Both the position numbers and the translations under genes were made by a program. This document shows positions 44,942-54,361 of a stretch of DNA of 55,634 bases, piece by piece. The DNA comes from Nitrospinaceae bacterium (GTDB taxonomy: Bacteria > Nitrospinota > Nitrospinia > Nitrospinales > Nitrospinaceae), in the NCBI GenBank assembly GCA_029261535.1, contig JAJDBF010000013.1, positions 1 to 55,634 on the forward strand, read 5' to 3'. Positions within the stretch are counted from its first letter, which is position 1. Every line of letters begins with the position of its first letter. A model generated the notes under the pieces. That model was not told where the DNA came from. It did no database searches and saw only the letters and a program-made list of their open reading frames with translations.

Positions 44942-47900
44942 TTACTCTCCGTTCTCAGCCATTGCTTTTATGGACACGTAATCCGTTTTACCCGTCCCCA
45001 ATACCGGCACCTCATCGACTACCCGGATGGTTTTTGGTAGATAGATTTCGCCGATGCCCTGGTCTCTTGCGTATTTTATGATTGCATCGCGGGTGGCTTC
45101 TTTAAAATTTGTGACCAGCACAAGTTGCTCGCCTTTTTTTGGGTCCGGCAGGCTGACCACTGCATGCTGTGCTCCCGGCCATAGATCAGCCAGAAAAGTT
45201 TCCACCGCTGTTAGCGACACCATCTCCCCGCCGATTTTGGCAAAACGTTTGGCGCGCCCTTTAATAGTGATGAATCCGTTGTCATCGAACGTCACAATAT
45301 CTCCGGTGTCGTACCACTTACTTTGCGGAGGCTCGAGCACTCCCGGATTTTCTGCACGCAGGTAACCTGACATCACGTTGGGGCCGGACACCCAGAGCTT
45401 GCCGCCTTCATCAATGCCGCTGACCTTTTCAATACGATGCTTCATGCCGGGGACGAGTCGACCAACCGAACCGGACCTATGGAGCATCGGTGTGTTGAGG
45501 GCAAGCACCGGTGCCGTTTCTGTGGCACCATAACCTTCCAGAATGCGGATGCCGAATTTGGTCTGCCAGGTTTCACGGGTTTCGTCTTTTAATTTTTCCG
45601 CACCAGCAAAAACGTAACGCAGGTTATAAAAGTCGTACGGGTTGGCAAATCGGGCGTAACCGGAAAGAAAAGTATCTGTGCCGAGCAGAATGGTGGCATT
45701 GATGTTGTAACCGACTTCGGGAATGATCCGGTAATGCAGAGGCGTGGGATATAAAAAAGTGCGGATGCCGGACAGGATCGGGAGCAGGGTACCCACCGTC
45801 AGGCCGAAGGAATGAAACATTGGCAGGACGTTGAGCATGACATCGGTCGGACGAAAGTCGAGCAGGGCCCCGACCTGAAACCGGTTGGCTAGAATATTGG
45901 CGTGGGATAGCACCACCCCTTTGGGTGTTCCTTCCGAACCGGAGGTGAACAGCACCACAGCAGGAGCATCCGGATTGTGATCCTTCATTCGCTTCTTAGA
46001 AAACGTTTCCGCAAAGACAGCATTGAAAAATCCGGCAAGTTTTTGCGCGAGAGAAATTGTGAGGGCGATGTCTTCCAGATACCTAATGGTGACACCTTCT
46101 TTTTGAATCGCCTCAATCATGGTTTCAAGTTTGCTCACCTCAATGAAACGGCGCGACGTGTAAACAGTTTTTATGCAGGCTGTTTTGCAGGCGATGCCGA
46201 CGTTACGCGCCCCCGTGGAAAAATTCAGCATCGCCGGAACCCGGTCATAGGCCTGTAGTCCAAAGAAGCTGATCAACAGACCAAGAGAATTTGGCAGGAG
46301 CAGGCCGACGCGCTCGCCTGTCGTTGAGCTTCGGGCAAACACCCTGCCAAGAACAGACGAGTGCACTAGCAATTGAAAATAGGACAACGGTTTTAAATCC
46401 TGATCCTCAACAATCTTGTGGCCCGATCCCTGGGTAGTTTTTGCGTCGAGCAGGGCCTGATACAACGTCTGTCGATAGGGGCCGCTTTGAAACAACATAT
46501 CGGTCATCAACGTGTACAGGTGTTCGCCTGCAAGATGGCGGCGTTTCCGACCCTTGACATCCTGCGGTAAATTCAGTTTTACCGGAGGCAGGAAAGTGAC
46601 CGTTATACGCGGGAACCAACGCACACGTACCTTTCCGCGGAGCCGGGTGAATGGCGTGAACTGCGCACCTTCCAGCCGGACCGGCAAAAGCAGTGCGTCT
46701 GATTTATCGGCGATCATGCCGGGGCCTTCGTAAACTTTCATCAGGGATCCGGTAACCGTCAGCCTGCCTTCCGGAAAGATGACAAGTCGGTGTCCTTTTT
46801 TAACGCGGTCAATCAGAGTGCGCGTGGCCAGCGGGTTGGTCGGGTCAAGCGGCAGAGTGTCGGCCAGCGACAGGAACGGTCGTATCCACCAGGTCCGGGC
46901 GATCTCGGTGTTGATGGCGAAGGTGAGTTTATCCGGTATCCAGGCGGCGATTAAAAGGACATCGAGAAACGACAAGTGATTGGCGATGATGATGCGTCGA
47001 TCACCGGCGTTCTCATAGTGATGCAGACCGGTGACTTCCACCCGGTAAAAAAAATAGAGCACACTGCGGATGAGGGATTGCATCAGCGCATGCGGTAACA
47101 ATTTACAAATATAAATCGCAACAAAGGCGTTCATCACCGCCGCGACCAGGAAAACCTGCGGCACGGTGAATCCCCGTGCCAGCATGACTACGGTGGCGAT
47201 GGCGGCGACCACCATGAACAGGGCATTCATGATGTTGTTGGCGGCAATGGTGCGGGCCCGGTGGGTGACTTGCGACCGCGTCTGCAATATTGCATAGAGC
47301 GGGACGATGTAGACACCGCCGCAGGCTGAAATCATGAACAGATCAAAGAGGATGCGCCAGGCCGCCAGGGACGATAAAAATTCCGCAGCACCCATGAAGC
47401 CTGCTTCCGGGCGGATGAATGGAGCCTGACTGGCAAAATACAAATCGACCATGAACAGCGTCATGCCCAGCGCGCCCAGTGGGGCGAAGGTTGCATTGAC
47501 TTCCCCTTTGAGCAAGCGATTGCACAGCATGGAGCCGATACCGATTCCGATTGAAAACAGGGCGAGGAACAAGGTGACCACCTGTTCGTTTCCGCCCAAT
47601 GTGGATTTGGCGTAATTCGGAAATTGGGACAGAAAGGTGGCACCGATCAACCAGAACCAGGAGATGCCCATGATCGACAGAAAGATGTCCTGATTCTTGT
47701 AAGAGTCTTTCATCATGACCCAGGTCTGGCGGATGATGTTGGGTTCGATGATCAGCTCTGGCTCTGCTGGTTGGGTGGATGGAATTTTGCGACTCGCCAG
47801 CCATCCGGCGATGGCAACGGTGATGACAAAAGCAGATACCAAAGTGACACCGCCGTCGGTGAGTATCAGCAGTCCGCCCAGAATGGTGCCGGTGAGAATG

Positions 47901-48370
47901 GAAACAAAGGTTCCCGCTTCAATGAGGGCGTTGGCACCGATCAATTCACCGTCTTCCAGATGATCCGGCAGGATGCCGTATTTTAGTGGTCCGAAAAATG
48001 AACTTTGCGCTCCCATCAAAAATAAAACCGTCATAAGGAACCAGACGTTGCCGAGATAAAAGGCGACCGACGCTGAGATCATCAAAAAAATTTCGACAGC
48101 TTTTATGATTCGTATGAGACGTGACTTGTCGTAGCGGTCGGCTAATTGACCGGCGGTGGCAGAAAATAAAAAGAAAGGCAGGATGAAAATTCCCGCCGCC
48201 GCAGTGACCAGAATCTGCGGATTGTAACCGGCTTTCTCCGCCGCCACGTATGTGATGAGAATGACCAGCGCGTTTTTGAAGAGGTTGTCATTGAACGCAC
48301 CCAGAAATTGAGTCAGAAACAAGGGAGCAAACCTGCGTGTTTTCAGCAAGGCGAACTGGGAATCAGCCAT
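44942..48370 (-). CDS. aas: Trifunctional LplT-Aas: MFS transporter / acyltransferase / acyl-ACP synthetase
   Basis: 1142 residues. About 1-420: a 12-helix major-facilitator transporter of the LplT type (GAFNDNLFKNALVILITYVA, GQLADRYDKSRLIRI). About 430-620: a PlsC acyltransferase with HX4D in IIIANHLSFLDVLLIAAW and LVIFPEGRLTVTG. About 650-1142: an adenylate-forming domain with P-loop VVLFTSGSEGTPKGVVLSHA, GYGATETAPVLALN and GDIVTFDDNGFITIKGRAK. E. coli has LplT and Aas as two proteins; here one chain could import lysophospholipid, activate fatty acid on ACP and re-acylate the lipid. It overlaps the MarR gene by eight bases. Confidence 0.93.
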   Translation of the reverse strand: MADSQFALLKTRRFAPLFLTQFLGAFNDNLFKNALVILITYVAAEKAGYNPQILVTAAAGIFILPFFLFSATAGQLADRYDKSRLIRIIKAVEIFLMISASVAFYLGNVWFLMTVLFLMGAQSSFFGPLKYGILPDHLEDGELIGANALIEAGTFVSILTGTILGGLLILTDGGVTLVSAFVITVAIAGWLASRKIPSTQPAEPELIIEPNIIRQTWVMMKDSYKNQDIFLSIMGISWFWLIGATFLSQFPNYAKSTLGGNEQVVTLFLALFSIGIGIGSMLCNRLLKGEVNATFAPLGALGMTLFMVDLYFASQAPFIRPEAGFMGAAEFLSSLAAWRILFDLFMISACGGVYIVPLYAILQTRSQVTHRARTIAANNIMNALFMVVAAIATVVMLARGFTVPQVFLVAAVMNAFVAIYICKLLPHALMQSLIRSVLYFFYRVEVTGLHHYENAGDRRIIIANHLSFLDVLLIAAWIPDKLTFAINTEIARTWWIRPFLSLADTLPLDPTNPLATRTLIDRVKKGHRLVIFPEGRLTVTGSLMKVYEGPGMIADKSDALLLPVRLEGAQFTPFTRLRGKVRVRWFPRITVTFLPPVKLNLPQDVKGRKRRHLAGEHLYTLMTDMLFQSGPYRQTLYQALLDAKTTQGSGHKIVEDQDLKPLSYFQLLVHSSVLGRVFARSSTTGERVGLLLPNSLGLLISFFGLQAYDRVPAMLNFSTGARNVGIACKTACIKTVYTSRRFIEVSKLETMIEAIQKEGVTIRYLEDIALTISLAQKLAGFFNAVFAETFSKKRMKDHNPDAPAVVLFTSGSEGTPKGVVLSHANILANRFQVGALLDFRPTDVMLNVLPMFHSFGLTVGTLLPILSGIRTFLYPTPLHYRIIPEVGYNINATILLGTDTFLSGYARFANPYDFYNLRYVFAGAEKLKDETRETWQTKFGIRILEGYGATETAPVLALNTPMLHRSGSVGRLVPGMKHRIEKVSGIDEGGKLWVSGPNVMSGYLRAENPGVLEPPQSKWYDTGDIVTFDDNGFITIKGRAKRFAKIGGEMVSLTAVETFLADLWPGAQHAVVSLPDPKKGEQLVLVTNFKEATRDAIIKYARDQGIGEIYLPKTIRVVDEVPVLGTGKTDYVSIKAMAENGE

Positions 48371-48854
48371 GGCCTTTTATCCCCTTTTTGTTGACTTTTG
48401 ATTTGGATTCGTCGTGAAGGCGGTTGGTCAAATCCTTCAATGTCTGTGAGGTGGTATTTAGGTTTTCCAGGGTGAACTTTTTGGAAAACACATTGGACCA
48501 CTGCACATGATCCTTAACGATAGCGTCATCGAGAGCCTTGCCCTTTTTCGTTAATTCAAGGATGTGAGATGTCTTGTGGTCAGGGTTGTCGATGAAATGT
48601 GCGAGGCCATCGGCGACCAGCGTGTGGGCGATCTTTTGCACCGCCTGACGGGACAGGCCCATGCGCCGTGCAATTTGCGATACCGTGAATGGTTCGCATC
48701 CGGCGGCGGTGAGCACTTTCCAGTGGGAAAGAGACTGCTTGTGTGGCTTTACGATTTCCTGCCCCTTTGCCTCCATCGCACTGGTCAATTCCAGCAGGTT
48801 GAGAATCAAGTGCCGCAGGGCCTCGGCTTTGGGTGTGCGTCTGGGTGTTGGCAT
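48363..48854 (-). CDS. MarR-family transcriptional regulator
   Basis: 163 residues from the second of two adjacent ATGs (48852-48854), which has the better spacing from ACAGG; the first is at 48855-48857. Winged helix: KVLTAAGCEPFTVSQIARRM, GLSRQAVQKIAHTLVADGLA, HFIDNPDHKTSHILELTKKG. It overlaps the start of the LplT-Aas gene by eight bases, so it probably controls its own operon in response to a small, possibly lipid-like, ligand (inference). Confidence 0.85.
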   Translation of the reverse strand: MPTPRRTPKAEALRHLILNLLELTSAMEAKGQEIVKPHKQSLSHWKVLTAAGCEPFTVSQIARRMGLSRQAVQKIAHTLVADGLAHFIDNPDHKTSHILELTKKGKALDDAIVKDHVQWSNVFSKKFTLENLNTTSQTLKDLTNRLHDESKSKVNKKGIKGHG

Positions 48855-48857
48855 CAT

Positions 48858-49178
48858 TACCTGTGTTAGATTAACAATATGGTAATAATATATCAAAATG
48901 ACAATAAATTGTCAAATTTGCATTTTTAGAGTGTTGCTGGCTTGACGAGCTTTGAGCGATTCGCTATGCTCCGGCATCGGTTTCATTGTAAGATCAATGG
49001 GGCAACACAGGCATTCAAGAGGACTTCGAGTAATTCGATATTTTCCATTCCGGCAACTCGCAGACCTACCAGAACCAAGGCGATGTTTATTGGCCGTGCG
49101 CTGAGCACCTCGCGGCCAAAAGCAATTTTTAGATATGCCCTCAATTAAGTTCAGGGGTTTTGTTTTGAGAGGTCAGAG
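48858..49178. repeat. Spacer between divergent MarR and etfA genes
   Basis: The first 80 bases are AT-rich with ATGGTAATAATATATC and ATTGTCAAATTTG, a plausible MarR promoter/operator zone. The remainder is repeat-like: GGCCGTGCGCTGAGCACC then GCAATTTTTAGATATGCCCT (49092-49140), close to 18421-18483. No gene. Confidence 0.5.
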
Positions 49179-50180
49179 TTGAGTCAGTGTAAAGACATTT
49201 GGGTGATTATTGAGCAGGCCGAAGTCGGCGGGCGTTCTGTTGTGAAGGGTGTGTCGCTCGAAGCCCTCAGCGCGGCGCGTAGTTTGGCAAACCAGAGCGG
49301 TGGACGTGTGGTGGCGGTGGTGTTATGCGGTGAGGCAGGTTCCATTGAAAAGTCGCTGGGAGGTTGCGGCGCGGATCAACTCCGGATCGTCACGCACCCC
49401 TCATTGACCGATTATAATCCGCTGGCTTTTAGGAGGGGTCTGGAGGCACTTATTACGCTCTCCCCGCCTTTTGCTCTCATTATGGGTGCGACCAACCATG
49501 GCAAGGAATTACTGCCAGCGATCGCCACGGCGATGAATTGTGGTTGCGTAACTGATTGTATTTCAATGGAATATTCTGATGGAGGACTTGTCGTTCAGCG
49601 GCCTGTTTATTCCGGCAAGGCGGTGGCGACACTCCGGTTTGCCAAGGCCCCACCATTTTTCATCACCATTCGGCCCAATTTATTTCGCGGGAACAATGAA
49701 GACGGTGGCCAGGTTGAAATCAGTCAGGAGGTCCTTGATCTGCCTGACATGGAGCCCCGGCTGAAGTTTGTCGAGAGAAACATGGAGAGTGGGAAACGCG
49801 ATATTACCGAAGCGCGGGTGGTGGTGTCCGGTGGTATGGGGATGCAAGGCCCGGAAAACTTCCCCTTATTGGAGGTGCTTGCGGAAGTGGTCGAGGGGGC
49901 GGTTGGGGCCAGCCGACCGGTAGTTGACGAAGGTTGGCGACCGTATTCGAATCAGGTTGGTCAGACCGGGCGCACGGTCTCGCCCAATCTTTATATAGCC
50001 TGCGGAATTTCCGGGGCTGTGCAACACCTTGCCGGGATGTCTTCCTCACAATGCATTGTGGCAATTAACAAAGACGAGAATGCTCCGATTTTTGATGTCG
50101 CCGATTTTGGCATAGTGGGCGATGCGCTTGAGATAATTCCCGTATTGACGGAAGAGATACGCAAAGTCACCCAATCCTGA
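49179..50180 (+). CDS. etfA: Electron transfer flavoprotein, alpha subunit
   Basis: 333 residues from a TTG start at 49179 that has GAGAGGTCAGAG immediately upstream. N-terminal alpha/beta domain (IWVIIEQAEVGGRSVVKGVS, LIMGATNHGKELLPAIATAM). C-terminal FAD domain with the EtfA signature: VVSGGMGMQGPENFPLLEVL, GASRPVVDEGWRPYSNQVGQ, TGRTVSPNLYIACGISGAVQ, INKDENAPIFDVADFGIVGD. It pairs with EtfB (14725-15513), which is 34 kb away. It is the first gene of an etfA-rsmG cluster. Confidence 0.94.
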   Translation: MSQCKDIWVIIEQAEVGGRSVVKGVSLEALSAARSLANQSGGRVVAVVLCGEAGSIEKSLGGCGADQLRIVTHPSLTDYNPLAFRRGLEALITLSPPFALIMGATNHGKELLPAIATAMNCGCVTDCISMEYSDGGLVVQRPVYSGKAVATLRFAKAPPFFITIRPNLFRGNNEDGGQVEISQEVLDLPDMEPRLKFVERNMESGKRDITEARVVVSGGMGMQGPENFPLLEVLAEVVEGAVGASRPVVDEGWRPYSNQVGQTGRTVSPNLYIACGISGAVQHLAGMSSSQCIVAINKDENAPIFDVADFGIVGDALEIIPVLTEEIRKVTQS

Positions 50181-50184
50181 GCAG

Positions 50185-50844
50185 GTGTTCCACGTGGAAC
50201 AATCGTCCCCTGAAAAGCTTGTTGCAGATCTTTTGGCGGATCCCCGCCTGTCGTTTCTCCCGAGGCAAAACACAGAGCTCTGGATTTCGAAACTTGCTGG
50301 ATTCTGTCTGTTGTGGCAAAAATGGAACAAAAAAACTAGCCTGACAGCCGAGCGGGAAATGGGCCTCTATATAAGGAAGCATTTATTCGTCAGCCTTCAG
50401 TTCGCGCATGCCCTGGATTACCGGGTCGCTGTCGTCGATATTGGTAGCGGGGCCGGTCTGCCGGGAATCCCGTTAAAAATCCTGTTTCCCGATTTACCGA
50501 TGCTTCTGGTGGAATGCCGACGCAAGCGCGCTAATTACCTCAAGCAGGTGGTGCGCGAATTGTCTCTGCAAAATATCGCGGTTTTCGACTGTAAAGTGGA
50601 AGAAATGGGCGAGCCGCCCTTTATCATAGATACCGCTGTGTTTCGAGCTGTGGCCGAGACCGATACGTGCCTGGAAATGGCCCACTGTATATTACAACTG
50701 GGAGGCCGGGTGGTATTACTGCGAACTCCCAAAGAGGTCTTGACAGTTAGCAATCATTCAGATTATTCAAGGGAAGAAAATATTGAGATCGAAGACTTTG
50801 AAGGCAATCCGCTTATCCTGGCCTGCTATCGGAAAGAGAAGTGA
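50185..50844 (+). CDS. rsmG: 16S rRNA (guanine527-N7)-methyltransferase RsmG
   Basis: 219 residues with a GTG start at 50185; an alternative GTG is three codons later. The protein has the SAM-binding VVDIGSGAGLPGIPLKILFP, VECRRKRANYLKQVVRELS and FRAVAE segments of the GidB family, which methylates G527 of 16S rRNA and whose loss gives low-level streptomycin resistance. The first six residues MFHVEQ are dictated by the parS palindrome. It begins five bases after the etfA stop. Confidence 0.93.
   Translation: MFHVEQSSPEKLVADLLADPRLSFLPRQNTELWISKLAGFCLLWQKWNKKTSLTAEREMGLYIRKHLFVSLQFAHALDYRVAVVDIGSGAGLPGIPLKILFPDLPMLLVECRRKRANYLKQVVRELSLQNIAVFDCKVEEMGEPPFIIDTAVFRAVAETDTCLEMAHCILQLGGRVVLLRTPKEVLTVSNHSDYSREENIEIEDFEGNPLILACYRKEK
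50186..50201. promoter_or_regulatory. parS centromere site 1
   Basis: TGTTCCACGTGGAACA is a perfect 16-bp palindrome matching the chromosomal ParB-binding site (TGTTNCACGTGAAACA-type). The candidate GTG start of rsmG at 50185 lies within the same bases, so coding and centromere functions overlap. Confidence 0.93.
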
Positions 50845-51178
50845 CCTTGCGAGAAACCTGAGCAAACTCCCCGCAGAACGATTTTTCCTGCCAAAAAATC
50901 ATAATAATGAACAACCCCGCCGCAAGCGGACGGGGTATCCGACAAGGACCCTCATTTTAAATGCGTGGCAAGCCACGGGGAATTAAACCCACTGGTGGGA
51001 TTAAAGATTTCCTTGAAAATGTTCCACGTGGAACACTGCGAAATTTTGAATAAATCCACCTTATTTCAATAATTTACCGAATAGGGTCTCCAGTCGGGTC
51101 AGCATTTTAGAGTTAAACACCGTTGTTCCATCCTGGGGTTTGTGCTATTTTCAGGGAACTTCAATAGCGAAACTCACC
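50845..51178. other. Intergenic region with parS and short hairpins
   Basis: No gene seen. Holds CCCCGCCGCAAGCGGACGGGG (near 50923-50944), CGTGGCAAGCCACG (near 50961-50974), and the second parS (51020-51035). A weak promoter for parA is possible, but none is convincing. Confidence 0.5.
51020..51035. promoter_or_regulatory. parS centromere site 2
   Basis: A second perfect TGTTCCACGTGGAACA, identical to site 1, 834 bases away and 144 bases before the parA ATG. The pair flanks rsmG. Confidence 0.95.
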
Positions 51179-51985
51179 ATGCAAAAAATCATCAGCATTG
51201 CCAATCAAAAGGGAGGAGTGGGTAAAACCACCACTTCGGTCAATCTGTCGGCTTGTGTTGCCCTCGCCGGGCGGCGGGTTTTGCTCATCGACATGGACCC
51301 GCAATCGAACGCCACCAGCGGCCTTGGGGTCCAAGTTCAGCCGGGGCAGATGGGCATCTACGATTTGCTTCTCGGTTCGGCGGAGCTTGAGCAGGTGTGC
51401 TACCCGACCGAGATCGATAATCTCAAAGTGGTTCCGGCCACAGTAGACCTCGCGGGAGCAGAAATCGAGTTGGTGAGTCAGGAGCATCGCGAAAAACGGC
51501 TGAAGAATAGTTTAGCCCAAACGGGCGAAAAATTTGAATACATCTTCATCGACTGTCCGCCTTCTTTGGGGCTTCTCACCTTGAACGCTCTGGCGGCATC
51601 GGGCAGTGTGCTCATCCCCATACAGTGCGAATATTATTCTTTGCAGGGCCTGAGTCATCTGCTCAAAACGCTCAAAGGGATCAAGCATTCACTCAACCCG
51701 GAGCTTTCCGTTGAAGGTATTTTGCTGACCATGTTTGATGGTCGCACCAGCCTGGCCGCGCAGGTGCGCGATGTGGTCAGGAAATCGTTCAAGGATTTTC
51801 TTTTGGAAACGTACATCCCACGCAATGTGCGATTGAGCGAAGCGCCGAGCCACGGCAAACCGGTGGTGCTTTACGATAGCAGAAGTAAAGGGGCGGATGC
51901 CTACGTCGGGCTGGCGAAGGAAATCATCGCGCGCAACAAGAAATCGACCGCACCATTAAAGCAAGAGCAAGGAGGAACAGAATGA
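51179..51985 (+). CDS. parA: Chromosome-partitioning ATPase ParA (Soj)
   Basis: 268 residues from the ATG at 51179; a GTG/ATG-open frame 13 codons upstream is less likely because MQKIISIANQKGG is the family's usual N-terminus. Deviant Walker A KGGVGKTTTSVNL, then DMDPQSNATSG, FIDCPPSLGLLTLNALAA and PIQCEYYSLQGLSHLLKT are typical. It drives ParB-parS complexes along the nucleoid. ATGA overlap with parB. Confidence 0.97.
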   Translation: MQKIISIANQKGGVGKTTTSVNLSACVALAGRRVLLIDMDPQSNATSGLGVQVQPGQMGIYDLLLGSAELEQVCYPTEIDNLKVVPATVDLAGAEIELVSQEHREKRLKNSLAQTGEKFEYIFIDCPPSLGLLTLNALAASGSVLIPIQCEYYSLQGLSHLLKTLKGIKHSLNPELSVEGILLTMFDGRTSLAAQVRDVVRKSFKDFLLETYIPRNVRLSEAPSHGKPVVLYDSRSKGADAYVGLAKEIIARNKKSTAPLKQEQGGTE

Positions 51986-52845
51986 TCCGAAAGGCGCTGG
52001 GGAAGGGGCTCGACGCGCTCATCCCGGATTTTAGTCTGGATGAGCCGTTGGATGAAACAGAAGGTCCGGCAGAATTGCCGCTCGAAGATGTGGAGCCTGG
52101 CCCTCTGCAACCGCGCAAGCATTTTGATGCAGAGGCCTTGGAATCGCTAGCCGCGTCGATTCGCGAGAACGGAGTGGTTCAGCCAATAGTAGTCCAATTG
52201 GGCGAAAATAATAAATACGAAATCATCTGTGGCGAGCGCCGTTGGCGTGCTTCGCAGAAAGCCGGGCTCAAAACCATCCCGGCGGTGGTGCGGGAAGTCA
52301 CCAGCACCGAACGCCTGCAGATGGCGTTGATCGAGAATATTCATCGGCAGGATTTGAACCCGATGGAAGAAGCGGAAGCGTTCCAAAGGTTGGCGCAGGA
52401 ATTTGGTTTGACGCAGGATGCCATCGCGCAGAAAGTGGGAAAGAGTCGCGTGAGTGTGGCGAATCATCTGCGCCTGTTGAAACTGCCGCGGACGGTGCAG
52501 GAGGATTTGCGTGCCGAGCGGCTCAGTTTCGGTCACGCCCGCGCCATTCTCAGTCAGGAGTCGGCGAGAGATCAGGAAGCCCTGCGGTCAGCGATTGTTG
52601 CCAAAGGATTGAATGTTCGCCAAGCCGAAGGCTGGTCGCCGCACGATAAAAAAACCACAGTGGGTAGTGAAAAATCCAAAATTGGCAAGCGCGATATTTT
52701 TGTCGAAGACCTCGAAAAACAACTGGAGCGTGCGCTCGGAACCAAAGTAGAAATCAAAACCAAAGGCAAGGGCGGCAAGCTGGTCGTGACTTATTATTCC
52801 AATGACGATTTGTCTAGAATTCGTGATATGATTCTGAAGGAATAA
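51982..52845 (+). CDS. parB: Chromosome-partitioning protein ParB (Spo0J)
   Basis: 287 residues. LGKGLDALIPD N-terminal ParA-interaction segment; the CTP-binding domain with PRKHFDAEALESLAASIREN and the GERRWRASQKAGLKTIPAVV loop; central HTH (RLAQEFGLTQDAIAQKVGKS, RVSVANHLRLLKLP); C-terminal dimer domain (DIFVEDLEKQLERALGTKVE). It loads on the two parS sites just upstream. Translationally coupled to parA. Confidence 0.97.
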   Translation: MIRKALGKGLDALIPDFSLDEPLDETEGPAELPLEDVEPGPLQPRKHFDAEALESLAASIRENGVVQPIVVQLGENNKYEIICGERRWRASQKAGLKTIPAVVREVTSTERLQMALIENIHRQDLNPMEEAEAFQRLAQEFGLTQDAIAQKVGKSRVSVANHLRLLKLPRTVQEDLRAERLSFGHARAILSQESARDQEALRSAIVAKGLNVRQAEGWSPHDKKTTVGSEKSKIGKRDIFVEDLEKQLERALGTKVEIKTKGKGGKLVVTYYSNDDLSRIRDMILKE

Positions 52846-53006
52846 TTCTAAAAATAAAATCAGGCCAAGGAGTGTGCCCGGTATTCGGTCACCAACCGAT
52901 GCCCGGCAAAAGCACGCCCGGCCTTTAATTCATACCGGACCGGACAAAGAGCCCGTCAATATTTTTTAATGGAGCGCGAGCCATGTTCAGTTCGGGAGGG
53001 GACAGT

Positions 53007-53399
53007 ATGAAGCAGGGAAAAAACGAAGAGATCAAAGCCTATATGGGCGAAGACACCTCGTTCGATGGTTCGCTTTCGTTCAACGGCACCGTTCGTATTG
53101 ATGGCAATTTTCAAGGCAAGGTGACGACCGATGACACGTTGATCGTCGGAGAGAAAGGTGTATTGCAGGCTGACGTTGAAGCGGGGATTGTGATCTGCAA
53201 GGGCAAGATCAAGGGCACCGTTTATGCGAAAGAGAAAGTAGAGATTCACACCAACAGCGAAGTGGTCGGAAACATCATCACTCCACAGTTATATATTGAG
53301 CTGGGTGCCGTATTTGATGGTCAATGTGATATGACCAAGAACGGCAAGAAGATATTAAAACTGGTACATGAAGAAGACAACACCGCCGAGATGCTTTGA
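53007..53399 (+). CDS. Bactofilin
   Basis: 130 residues from the ATG at 53007, chosen because GGGAGGGG stands six bases upstream; an ATG eight codons earlier is weaker. Right-handed beta-helix polymer-forming fold: FDGSLSFNGTVRIDGNFQGK, VTTDDTLIVGEKGVLQADVE, ICKGKIKGTVYAKEKVEIHT, VVGNIITPQLYIELGAVFDG. Bactofilins make non-polar cytoskeletal filaments and in several bacteria work next to ParAB, as their gene does here. A broken copy of its 3' end lies at 55111-55185. Confidence 0.93.
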   Translation: MKQGKNEEIKAYMGEDTSFDGSLSFNGTVRIDGNFQGKVTTDDTLIVGEKGVLQADVEAGIVICKGKIKGTVYAKEKVEIHTNSEVVGNIITPQLYIELGAVFDGQCDMTKNGKKILKLVHEEDNTAEML

Positions 53400-53437
53400 C
53401 TTGCCCTGTATCTCAATAATGCGCAAGGAAGGTTTTT

Positions 53438-53707
53438 TTACAAATTATAGGTAAGAAGTAATCTATCTGCAACAACCTCACTTTCAAGGGTTTTTCCACC
53501 CATTTGAAAACGTTTCAACATTGATCGGCCTATATTCACATAAATTTCTTTTTCAAATAGTTTATTTGAGACGGGAATTTCACAAACAGTTTTTCCCGAT
53601 TTTTTGGTTCCATCAATACTAAGCGCAACAAATACCCCGCGCTTTTTGCATTTTTCAATTTCTTCGAATAACTCTTCAAGTTTAAAATCCTGCCCACCAT
53701 GATTCAT
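53438..53707 (-). CDS. Hypothetical small protein upstream of methyltransferase stop
   Basis: 89 residues. EDLEELFEEIEK-type acidic helix, then KRGVFVALSIDGTKKSGKTV and a C-terminal ESEVVADRLLLTYNL. No recognised family. It starts 12 bases after the stop of the methyltransferase gene on the same strand, so it is probably in the same operon. Confidence 0.5.
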   Translation of the reverse strand: MNHGGQDFKLEELFEEIEKCKKRGVFVALSIDGTKKSGKTVCEIPVSNKLFEKEIYVNIGRSMLKRFQMGGKTLESEVVADRLLLTYNL

Positions 53708-53719
53708 CGTAGAGGCGGG

Positions 53720-54361
53720 CTAGTTCCCACCGGGTCTGCCAACGATAAGATTGAAGCGTGCAACATAGGGTCGTTTGACAATGCCTGGGCTCACCATGCG
53801 GTCTTCGATACTCTCCAGATGGATTCCTGCTTCTTCGACAAGATGTTTAAGCTGGTCTCTCGAACGCAGATATTGTCCTTGCTCAAGGTGAGAGTAAAAA
53901 CTTTTCATCAACCATCCATCGGAAGACTTCACAGCTTCGGGTTCATAAATCACAAGTTTTCCGCCTGGCTCAGTGCACTTCACCGCATTCTTCAATAAAT
54001 TTAAACCGGTCTCATCGTCAACGTGATGGAGGATACCGGCAAAAATCACATAGTCAAAAGTTTCTCCTTGACGAGATAATTCTTCAAGCGAACGTAAACT
54101 AAAATTAAAGTTTGGCGCATCTCGAAAACGTTGCTTCGCTAAATCAATCGCCCGTTGATCGATATCGATACCCGTAAAGGTTAAGTCTGGAAAAGCCAGA
54201 AAGGCTGAAGAAATATTTCCAACGGAACAGCCAATTTCCAGGACATTTTTTTGAGAGGAATAATATTGAGTCGCTAAAGCCTGCTTGCAGGCATTACCAC
54301 CAATCGCCATCTGCATGGTCAGCCATAATCTTGGGAAACGATTTTGAGATAAGAGTGCCAT
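53720..54361 (-). CDS. SAM-dependent methyltransferase (class I)
   Basis: 213 residues. SAM-binding glycine loop VLEIGCSVGNISSAFL, acidic FTGIDIDQRAIDLAKQ, FDYVIFAGILHHVDDETG, and GGKLVIYEPEAV are the canonical motifs of class I small-molecule methyltransferases. The substrate cannot be told from the sequence. AT-rich relative to the neighbouring parAB genes, perhaps acquired. Confidence 0.85.
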   Translation of the reverse strand: MALLSQNRFPRLWLTMQMAIGGNACKQALATQYYSSQKNVLEIGCSVGNISSAFLAFPDLTFTGIDIDQRAIDLAKQRFRDAPNFNFSLRSLEELSRQGETFDYVIFAGILHHVDDETGLNLLKNAVKCTEPGGKLVIYEPEAVKSSDGWLMKSFYSHLEQGQYLRSRDQLKHLVEEAGIHLESIEDRMVSPGIVKRPYVARFNLIVGRPGGN

